This document shows positions 1 to 6,342 of a DNA stretch of 6,342 nucleotides, in pieces. Numbering within the stretch: the first letter of the stretch is position 1; each line of letters begins with the position of its first letter. This stretch comes from Bacteroides sp. (GTDB lineage: Bacteria; Bacteroidota; Bacteroidia; Bacteroidales; Bacteroidaceae), in contig JAJPZL010000334.1 in NCBI GenBank assembly GCA_021204375.1, forward strand, positions 1-6,342, in the 5' to 3' direction. The position numbers and the translations under genes are program-made. Under the pieces are notes generated by a model. It was given only the letters and a program-made list of their open reading frames with translations. It made no database searches and was not told the origin of the DNA.

Positions 1-44
1 AAGAAATTAATAAGGTTAAATTTTATACCATAGTGTATTAAAAG

Positions 45-66
45 GAAAAAATAAAAGCATTTTTTC
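45..66. repeat. AT-rich 8-bp perfect inverted repeat, possible weak terminator
   Basis: GAAAAAAT at 45-52 and ATTTTTTC at 59-66 are perfect complements around a 6-nt loop. On the minus strand the stem is followed by CTTTTAATAC, giving a short T-run. The stem has only one G-C pair, so termination would be weak; it could equally be chance in an AT-rich stretch. It is the only terminator-like structure I see after the efflux operon. The rest of 1-267 shows no gene. Confidence 0.3.
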
Positions 67-100
67 AGTAACTTATTCGCTCTGTTTTTTTGCGTGACAG

Positions 101-183
101 GTGTGCTACCGGGTGCTACCGTCCAAAAGAGAGGTAGCACACTTAATAGATTGTTAATCAAAATGATGTGATACCGTGCTACC
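101..183. repeat. Cluster of four GTGCTACC / GGTAGCAC elements, including a perfect 10-bp inverted repeat
   Basis: GTGCTACC occurs on the plus strand at 103-110, 113-120 and 176-183, and its complement GGTAGCAC at 133-140. The first two copies form a 10-bp period (GTGTGCTACC, GGGTGCTACC). Copies at 101-110 and 133-142 make a perfect 10-bp inverted repeat with a 22-nt spacer. The single inverted copy could pair with any of the other three, so several exclusive hairpins are possible. No T-run follows on either strand, so it is not a usual intrinsic terminator. It lies 85 bp beyond the channel gene stop and could be an operator or leader for a gene to the left of the window, or a repeat element. 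No coding frame covers it. Confidence 0.7.
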
Positions 184-267
184 AAAATGGCACTTTTAAA
201 ACTATAGATAATCTTTCCGGTCCTGCTCTATGGATCTCTTTTCTTTTTTACAAGTGTTGAACCTCTT

Positions 268-1704
268 TTATTCCCAGCCTCCTCCTAAGGCCCTGTAAAG
301 GGTGACACTGTATTGAAGCTGCTCTAATTTGTCACTGACCCGGTTTAAAAGAGCCGATAGCAGATTCTGCTCGGCAGTCAGTACTTCCGTATAGTTGGCT
401 TCGCCTGCTTTCAGTAGTTCCTGGGTATAGTAAACGGCTGTAAGCATGGATTCGATCTGCTGTTCCCGGATGCTGTTTTTGCTCAGGGAGGATTGGTAAG
501 AGTAGAGTATATTGGATACTTCTACCCCGGCAGATAGAACGGTGCTTTCAAAGTTGAGCAACGCCTCTTCCTGTTGTGCCCGGGCAAGTTTCAGGTTACC
601 TGTCAGCTGGCGTTGGGCGAAAAGGGGTTGTACGGCTCCTCCCAGAATATTGGCTATTATGTTTTCCGGTTTAAAGAAGTGTGATAAGGTAGTAGAGGCA
701 TATCCTGCTATCGTTCCCGAGTTAAGGGTGATAGAGGGGTAGAAAGCAGCACGGACGGCCTGTACCGATTCGAAACTACTCCGAAAGGCCAGTTCTGCCT
801 GCCTGACATCGGGGCGACGGGCCAGCATCTGCATCGGAACTCCGTGTGCCAGTTGGGGTTGTACCACCTGGTTCCGTAAATTACCTCGTATAATGGGACC
901 CGGTTTACGACCCACGAGCTGGCACAAGGAATTCTCCGTCTGCTGTATCTGGGTAAGAAGATCGGGCACGGTCACTTCGGTACTGTATAACAAAGCGTTG
1001 CTCTGCTCTACGGCGGCTCCGGTCAGCATACCGGCATCTTTCAGGGCCTCCATGGTTTCGCTGCTCTCTTTCAGGAGCACAATAGTCTCTAAAGTGATCT
1101 TTAGCTGCTCGTCTAATGCCAGCAGGGTGTAGTAGCCGGTGGCAATATTGGCGATCAATGAGGTCTGCACCAGGTTACGATAGGCGTAGCTGTTCAGTAA
1201 TTGTGCGTATTGTGCCCGGGAGGTGGCGGCTATCTTTCCCCATATATCTGCTTCCCAGGTAGCTGCTACTCCCAAAGAGTACTGGTTGGTATGATAGCCT
1301 AATACATCTCTGCCCTGTTCGCCGTTGCTGGTACGATCGTGGGTAATGCTTGCCGACACTCCTACATTGGGGGACCAGGCCCCTCTTGCTATACTCAGGT
1401 TTGCTTCTGCCTGCTGTATGCGGGCGTAGGCAATCCCCATGTCGTAATTGTTATAGATACCTTTGTCAATAAGCAGTCGTAACAGGGGATCGCTGAAATA
1501 GGCTCTCCAGGGAATATGTGCGATCGTAGTGGTATCTTCCTGATAAGGATCGTCTCCCCGGTAAAGGCCGTAGGTATCTGCGGCTGGAGATTGATACCGG
1601 TTGGTTAATCCGCAGTAGTGAAGGGTCAGTACCAACCATACTGCACCTAAACTTTTGTATAAGTAGGGAAAGTATCTCATAATTTTATGCCTGTTGAGTT
1701 TCAT
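268..1704 (-). CDS. RND efflux outer-membrane factor (TolC/OprM family, NodT-type channel protein)
   Basis: A 478-residue intact protein that would form the trimeric outer-membrane and periplasmic channel of a tripartite efflux pump. Family marks seen: WEADIWGK at residues 150-157, the first-repeat LVGRKPG at 263-269, LARRPDVRQAE at 294-304 followed by RAAFYPSITL at 318-327, the second outer-membrane efflux repeat at about 290-470 with EVLTAEQNLLSA at 440-451, and the typical C-terminal ALGGGW. Length is normal for the family. The start at 1704 is chosen because AGGAGG lies 9 nt upstream; an ATG at 1680, just after the pump stop, is the alternative. It overlaps the RND gene by 20 bp, so translation is probably coupled. 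The N-terminus has a hydrophobic segment at about 17-28 and a Cys at 31, where lipidation would be expected, but the residues before it (L-H-Y-C) are a poor lipobox. Unlike its two partners it has no frameshift or internal stop. It ends in TAA. Confidence 0.95.
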   Translation of the reverse strand: MKLNRHKIMRYFPYLYKSLGAVWLVLTLHYCGLTNRYQSPAADTYGLYRGDDPYQEDTTTIAHIPWRAYFSDPLLRLLIDKGIYNNYDMGIAYARIQQAEANLSIARGAWSPNVGVSASITHDRTSNGEQGRDVLGYHTNQYSLGVAATWEADIWGKIAATSRAQYAQLLNSYAYRNLVQTSLIANIATGYYTLLALDEQLKITLETIVLLKESSETMEALKDAGMLTGAAVEQSNALLYSTEVTVPDLLTQIQQTENSLCQLVGRKPGPIIRGNLRNQVVQPQLAHGVPMQMLARRPDVRQAELAFRSSFESVQAVRAAFYPSITLNSGTIAGYASTTLSHFFKPENIIANILGGAVQPLFAQRQLTGNLKLARAQQEEALLNFESTVLSAGVEVSNILYSYQSSLSKNSIREQQIESMLTAVYYTQELLKAGEANYTEVLTAEQNLLSALLNRVSDKLEQLQYSVTLYRALGGGWE

Positions 1705-4700
1705 GACTGTTCTCCTCCTTTCCTGATTTGCTGAACCGGTTCTGTAGGGTTTGGAATATTATATATAGAGAGGGAATAACCAGGATACCGAACAGGGTCC
1801 CTACAAGCATTCCTCCGATAGCACTTATCCCGATGGATTTATTCCCTACCGCCCCGGTTCCGCTGGAGAAGGCCAGGGGCATTAGTCCGAAGATAAAGGC
1901 GAAAGAGATCATCAGGATTGGTCGCAGACGGGCCAGGGCGCCTTCAATAGCAGCCTCTACTACTCCCATCCCCTGTTGGTGTCGTTGTATGGCGTATTCT
2001 ACGATCAGGATGGCGTTCTTGGATAACAACCCGATAAGCATGATCAGCGAGATCTGTACGTATGTATTGTTCACAATTCCTGTTCCTGCCATCATGGCTA
2101 TAAATACGAACAGATAAAGTCCTGCCAGCCCGATGGGGAGGGAGAAGAGGACGGACAGAGGCAGGATATAACTTTCGTAAAGTGCCGATAACAGCAGGTA
2201 GATAAAGATAAGGCAGAGAAGAAAAATAAGAGTGGTCTGGCCTCCACTGGCTACCTCCTCCCGGGAGATACCGAAGAATTCATAGCTATATCCGTCCGGC
2301 AGATCGCTGGCTGCCATCTCTTGTATAGTTTTGATCAGGTCGCCCGTACTGGTGCCGGGTGCCGGAATAACCGTTACATCCATGGAGGTGTAGAGGTTGA
2401 AACGGCTGATGGATTGGGGGCCGGTAATGTCTGTTACCGAGATAAATTCTGTAATGGGTGCCATCTCTCCGCTGCCGGTCTGTACATAGATTCCATTAAG
2501 GTCTTCTACTTTGGTACGGTATTGGGGAGCTGCCTGTATCATCACACGGAATTGTTTTCCGTATAGATTGAAGTTGGATATATACATACTTCCGATGTAG
2601 ACCTGCAGGGTAGACATGACTGTACTGAGGGTGATACCTGCTTCTTTGATCTTTGCTACATCTGCCTGAACCAGTTTTTGCGGGAAGTTGGGGTTGAAGG
2701 TGGTTTGTGCGACCAATACATCCTGCAGACTATTGAGGTTGCCTAAGAATTGTTCGGCTATCTGGTAGAACTTATTGATATCTCCTCCGGTACGATCCTG
2801 AAGTTGGAAGTGATCCCGCTACTGAGCCCGAAACCCTATAGGGTAGGAGAGGCAAAAAAGAGGAAAGTAGCGTTATTGATATGGCTTGTCTCCTGGGTAA
2901 GTCGGGCTACTACTTCATTAATGGTGACATCCCGGTCGCCCCAGGGTACCATTTTGACAATAACTGTACCGTAGGAGCTATCTACTCCGGCGATAAAATT
3001 CACCCCTGTTATATTGGATACTACCTGTACATCGGGTATCTGCTCGGTAATCCGGGTAACTTGTTGTACCACTGAATCGGTACGTTCCAGGGAGGAGCCT
3101 GGAGGAAGGGTGATCATTCCCATGGCACTCCCACTATCTTCCTGGAGAATAAAACCTGCGGGTACGGTACGCATCAGGAAGAACAGGGTAATCCCGAATG
3201 CTACGACCAGTAGCAGGGTAATCCATCGGTGTCCTTTTTTCCCATAAAGCGCAGGGTTGATTCGTATTTCCGTTTGGTGGCATCAAAATCCAGGTTAAAG
3301 TAGAAATGGAAACGTTTCATAAATCCTTTGTGCTCTTCACCTTCTGCATGGGGTTTGAGGAAGAGGGCGCAGAGGGCCGGGCTCAGGGTCAAGGCGTTGA
3401 TGGCAGAGATCATAATGGCAATGACCATGGTAAGGCCGAACTGTTTATAAAAGACCCCGGAAGTTCCTCCGATAAAACTTATCGGAATAAATACGGCTGC
3501 CATCACTAGGGTGATGGAAATAATGGCCGGAGCGATCTTTTCCATAGCGTTTATGGCTGCCTCCTTTGGATCTTTTTCCCCGGCATCCAGCTCTGCATGA
3601 ACGGCCTCTACTACTACAATGGCGTCGTCTACCACAATCCCAATGGCCAGAACCATCGCAAAAAGGGTGAGCAGGTTTATGGAGAAACCTAATATCTCCA
3701 GGAAAAAGAAAGTTCCTACAATGGCTACCGGTACGGCTATGGCCGGAATAATGGTGGAACGGATATTCTGGAGAAAGATGAATATCACAATGAATACCAG
3801 GATAAAGGCTTCTACCAGGGTATGGAGTACTTTGTTAATAGAGGCTCCCAGGAATTCACTGGCATCGATCATATAGGTATAATGGATACCGGAAGGAAAG
3901 GTACGCGCGGCCTCTTCCAACTGTACTTTGACATTTTTGATCACCTCCTGGGCGTTGGATCCGGAGGTCTAGCTGATGGATACTACGACTGCTTCGTTGT
4001 TGCCCAGCCGGGAGAGTACTGAGTAGTTGAGCGATCTCAGTTCTACTTCTGCAATATCTCTGAGGCGAAGGATCTGTCCGTTCTGGGACCGGATAATGAT
4101 GTTGGAAAATTCTTCCGGGGAATCCAGGCGTCCTGCATATTTCAGGGTATACTGGAAGGTCTGGTTACTGTTATCTCCCAACTCTCCGGGAGCAGCATCA
4201 ATGTTCTGATCTGTCAGGGCGGCTGTTATCTCGGTGGGATCAATTCCGTAAGAGGCCATTACATCTGGTTTGAGCCAGATTCGCATGGAGTAGGTCTGTG
4301 CTCCGTATACCGTGGCTTCTCCTACGCCGGATATGCGTTGTATCTGGGGAATGACATTGATATTGGCATAGTTCTGGATAAACCGGCCGTTGTACTCCGG
4401 GTTATCGGAGTATAAAAAGAGCATCAGCAGGGTACTGTTCTGGCTCTTTCGTACGGTCACTCCGGTTTGGATCACTTCCTGGGGCAGGAGGGCCGATGAC
4501 TGTGAAACTAAGTTCTGTACATTCACGGCAGCCAGGTCGGGGTCGGTTCCCTGTTCAAAGTAGATAGTAATACTGGCCTGGCCGTTATCACTGGCGGTAG
4601 AGGTGATGTAAGTCATTCCTTCTACTCCGTTAATAGCCTCTTCCAGCGGTACTACTACGCTGTTCAGTACTACTTCTGCATTGGCTCCACTATAGGTGGC

Positions 4701-4837
4701 TGATACCCGTACGGTAGGGGGGCAATATCCGGATACTGTTCTACCGGGAGTGTCATTAATCCGATAATACCCAAAACCACAATAATAATGGATATTACGG
4801 TGGATAATACGGGCCGCTGAATAAAAGTTTTAAGCAT
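1685..4837 (-). pseudogene. RND multidrug efflux transporter, HAE-1 (AcrB/MexB-like) family, broken by three frameshifts and two in-frame TAG codons
   Basis: Inner-membrane proton/drug antiporter. Restoring one base at each of three sites gives exactly 1051 residues, close to the 1049 of AcrB. The start MLKTFIQRPVLSTVIS and PVEQYPDIAPP (about 31-41) are typical. TM4 holds GIVVDDAIVVVEAV with the proton-relay pair at D404/D405 (AcrB D407/D408); TM10 holds GLLSKNAILIVEYA with the relay Lys at 941 (AcrB K940); LRPILM and GLMPLAFSSGTGA follow. Lesions: a C-run of 6 at 4717-4722 where 7 are needed (codons 39-41); TAG at 3969-3971 (codon 290, between SIS and TSGSNAQ); an A-run of 6 at 3235-3240 where 7 are needed (about codon 534); TAG at 2836-2838 (codon 668, SPTL-stop-GFG, where relatives usually have Gln); and a lost T at 2808-2809 (about codon 678). 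Longest clean pieces are 1685-2716, 3201-3944 and 3969-4616. It lies 20 bp after the adaptor. Family call is certain; whether the gene is truly dead or mis-sequenced is open. Confidence 0.93.
1714..1719 (-). promoter_or_regulatory. Strong Shine-Dalgarno AGGAGG for the outer-membrane factor
   Basis: AGGAGG on the minus strand, 9 nt before the ATG at 1704, inside the 3' end of the RND gene. It decides between the starts at 1704 and 1680. The other starts in this window have much weaker sites, so the channel could be translated independently even when upstream reading frames are broken. Confidence 0.7.
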
Positions 4838-4857
4838 ACCTGTCCGTATTTAAGGAG

Positions 4858-5960
4858 TTACATTGATTTTTTCCCGTTACTCAGGGTGGCTATACCGTCT
4901 GTGACAATGGTATCTCCTTGCTGGAGGCCTGAGGTCACTGCATAATTCTGGCCGTCGGGAGTGGATTCTGCCGTAATGATCTTCTATACGACTGAATCTC
5001 CCTGTACTTTATATATTAATATTTTGTCCTGTTGGGCAAAGGTGGCTTTCTGGGGGATGAGGAATGCATCGGGTACTATACAGGGGATCACAATTTTACC
5101 GCTTGTCCCACTGCGTAACAGGTAGTTCGGGTTAACAAATTCTGCTCTGAGGTTTACAGAACCGGTAGTGGTATTGACTACCCCGGATATGGTCTCTACC
5201 TGTCCCTATTACGGATAAGCAGAACCGTCTGCCAGGATCAGGTTTACCGGAGGCATGGCGGAAGCTCCGGAAGAGGCTGTATTCTTTCTCTCTTTCAGAA
5301 TATCGAGCAACTCTTTTTCGTTCAGGGAGAAGTAAGCAAATACATTTCGGGTATTGGCAACCGTCGTTAGTGTATTGGCACTGCTTACCAGGCTTCCCTG
5401 CCTGTAAGGAATAGAACCTACGATGCCATCTACCGGACTGGTAACCTGGGTCCAGCTAAGTGTAGCACTGGCGTTGGCTACAGAGGCTTCAGCTTGCTGG
5501 AGAGTGGCCTGCGCAGAGGCATAAGCGTTCTCATAGGTCTCTAACTGTACATTACTGATGATATTTTTCTCTGCGAGGGGACGCATCCGTTCCACATCCA
5601 GAAGGGCTGTGTTCAGAGAGGCCTGGGCACTGGTTACGGATGCCTGGGCAGTAATCAGGTTCTGCTCGGATTGAGGAGAATTGATTTTGAAGAGTACCTG
5701 CCCTTTTTTTACCATAGATCCTTCGTCAACATAGATGGCCTCAATAAATCCGTCAATGCGCGGTTGTATATCAATATCCTCTTCGCCCCGGATGATGGCC
5801 GGATAAACAGATTGAAGGGTAATGTTCTGGGGTTGCACTACCTCTAACGGATAGTCCATCCGGTTGTTTTACTGAGTAGTTGCCTGCTATTGTTTTTCCC
5901 TTTACATCCTGTTATCAGTAGTAAGGTGACCAGAAAGATAGCAATTTGTTCTCTATTCAT
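4858..5960 (-). pseudogene. RND efflux periplasmic adaptor (membrane fusion protein, AcrA/MexA family), lipoprotein, broken by one frameshift and five in-frame stops
   Basis: Adaptor that would bridge the RND pump and the outer-membrane channel. The start at 5960 is chosen because it opens a lipoprotein signal: MNRE, a hydrophobic stretch, then LITGC with the lipidated Cys at 19. After K20-G21 the frame changes at an A-run of 5 (5893-5897) where 6 are needed; the correct frame continues through a Gln-rich linker to MDYPLEVVQPQ at about residue 35. Then come the first lipoyl half (DIQPRIDGFIEAIYVDEGSMVKKG), an alpha-helical hairpin rich in Ala and Gln at about 95-155, the second lipoyl half (WTQVTSPVDGIVGSIPYRQGSLV) and the beta-barrel. 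In-frame stops: TAG 5887-5889 (codon 25), TAA 5869-5871 (31), TAA 5209-5211 and TAG 5206-5208 (251-252, before GQVETISGVV), and TAG 4984-4986 (326, before KIITAE). With one base added the length is 367 residues, normal for the family. The C-terminal part after the stops is well conserved (VIP, PDAFLIPQKA), which suggests recent damage or sequence error. The largest clean piece is 5209-5859. Confidence 0.92.
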
Positions 5961-6057
5961 AGCTGTATATCTGTTTTCTATTCTTTATTAAATAGGGGGC
6001 AGAGGATCTGTAACTTAAAGAACCATCTGCGATAGTTTTTAAATCAAAGCTGTAAAC

Positions 6058-6090
6058 AATTAAAAAGGAAAAATCCCTTTCTGTTAATTT
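6058..6090 (-). terminator. Possible weak intrinsic terminator after the DCC-family gene
   Basis: On the minus strand AGAAAGG (6082-6076) can pair with CCTTTTT (6068-6062), a 7-bp stem including one G-T pair, around a 7-nt loop. A T-rich end follows immediately. It starts about 10 nt after the stop of the DCC-family gene. The stem has few G-C pairs, so it would be weak. If real, it separates that gene from the efflux operon, whose promoter would then lie within 5961-6060; I see no good match there to the Bacteroidetes TTTG / TAnnTTTG promoter. Confidence 0.35.
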
Positions 6091-6342
6091 CTAGTCTATG
6101 TACTTATTCTTCAGTTCTTTGGGTGGTATAAGCAACGAACGCTTTTTTCCGAAGATCCTGTATCGGTAATAAGAGACAGAATCGTGTATCAGATCCCGGA
6201 TGCAGGTGGGTACTACTAAAAAGAGTAGCCACAATTTCCAGTATCCTCCCAAATCACCGAGAATTTTTAATACAGCGGTCGATTTCCGGAAAATGATTAT
6301 CCGCATAATGTCCTATTATAAATTCTGGATTTGAAGTCGGAG
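6091..6342 (-). pseudogene. C-terminal half of a DCC-family (DUF393) thiol-disulfide oxidoreductase-like protein, partial and probably broken at the window edge
   Basis: The 71 residues from the ATG at 6306 to the TAG at 6091 match the second half of DCC/DUF393 proteins, recognised by eye: FRKSTAVLKILGDLGGYWKL, then a hydrophobic VPTCIRDLIHD segment, YYRYRIFGKK and the C-terminal IPPKELKNKYID. Relatives are about 120-140 residues and carry the name-giving D-x-x-C-x-x-C motif near the N-terminus; that half is not seen. The ATG at 6306 is unlikely to be the true start because it sits inside the domain. Directly upstream in the same frame are TAG (6313-6315) and TAA (6316-6318), so the reading is interrupted there. 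One alternative frame, joined near the T-run around 6288-6291, reads GHYADNHF and would continue into FRKSTA, as expected if one base were lost; this is tentative. The gene ends 130 bp before the efflux operon and is functionally unrelated to it as far as can be seen. Confidence 0.6.

Noticed and set aside
101..183. CRISPR array
   Set aside because: The repeated unit is only 8-10 bp, spacing is irregular and one copy is inverted.
512..1132. Plus-strand open frames opposite the channel gene
   Set aside because: They are antisense to a well-conserved TolC-family protein, show no family resemblance and have no plausible ribosome site.
1728..4209. Several plus-strand open frames of 60-129 residues opposite the pump gene
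   Set aside because: All are mirror frames of the RND coding sequence with low-complexity or unlikely protein composition.
1685..4616. Pump pieces as four separate small genes, or a split pump
   Set aside because: The pieces join in order into one RND protein of exactly normal length once three single bases are restored; the breaks fall inside domains, not between them.
5209..5859. A 216-residue short adaptor starting at MDYPLEV
   Set aside because: A lipoprotein signal lies just upstream at 5960 in another frame, and the missing C-terminal adaptor domain continues in frame after the stops, so this is a fragment.
2836..5889. Programmed frameshifting or stop readthrough as the normal way to make these proteins
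   Set aside because: Four shifts and seven stops would be needed, no slippery-site plus pseudoknot arrangement is evident, and the yield would be negligible.
1..6342. Insertion sequence or transposon as the cause of the breaks
   Set aside because: No transposase, terminal inverted repeats or target duplications are seen; every break is a point change.

Overview
The window carries one tripartite RND multidrug-efflux operon. All genes are on the minus strand and are read from right to left. Upstream of it is the 3' end of an unrelated gene, and downstream is a short non-coding stretch with repeats. The protein sequences (HAE-1 type RND pump, lipoprotein-type adaptor, OprM-like outer-membrane factor), the moderate GC content and the weak Shine-Dalgarno signals suggest a member of the Bacteroidales. 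That placement is an inference; there is no rRNA or marker gene here.

Layout from the upstream end: (i) 6342-6091, the C-terminal half of a DCC-family (DUF393) thiol-disulfide oxidoreductase-like protein, followed by a weak hairpin with a T-tract; (ii) a 130-bp gap, which would hold any operon promoter; (iii) 5960-4858, the periplasmic adaptor (membrane fusion protein), starting with a lipoprotein signal peptide; (iv) 4837-1685, the inner-membrane RND transporter, 20 bp after the adaptor; (v) 1704-268, the outer-membrane channel, overlapping the transporter end by 20 bp and with its own strong AGGAGG; (vi) 267-1, non-coding, with four copies of an 8-bp GTGCTACC/GGTAGCAC element and an AT-rich hairpin. 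In a working version the adaptor would link the pump to the channel, and proton-driven transport would expel drugs or bile-like amphiphiles from periplasm to medium.

The adaptor and the transporter are broken as written. The adaptor has one frameshift and five in-frame stops; the transporter has three frameshifts and two in-frame stops. Every frameshift is explained by one lost base, and adding those bases back gives exactly 367 and 1051 residues, normal sizes for both families. All seven stops are TAG or TAA, never TGA, and all fit a glutamine codon with C changed to T. Functional motifs (the Asp-Asp pair in TM4, the Lys of TM10, the adaptor lipoyl halves) are intact, while the outer-membrane factor and the last third of the transporter carry no lesion. 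The readings are recent pseudogenisation, sequence error in a draft assembly, or, less likely, UAR codons read as Gln. Nothing in the window is a clearly new system; the pattern of lesions is the item most worth checking.
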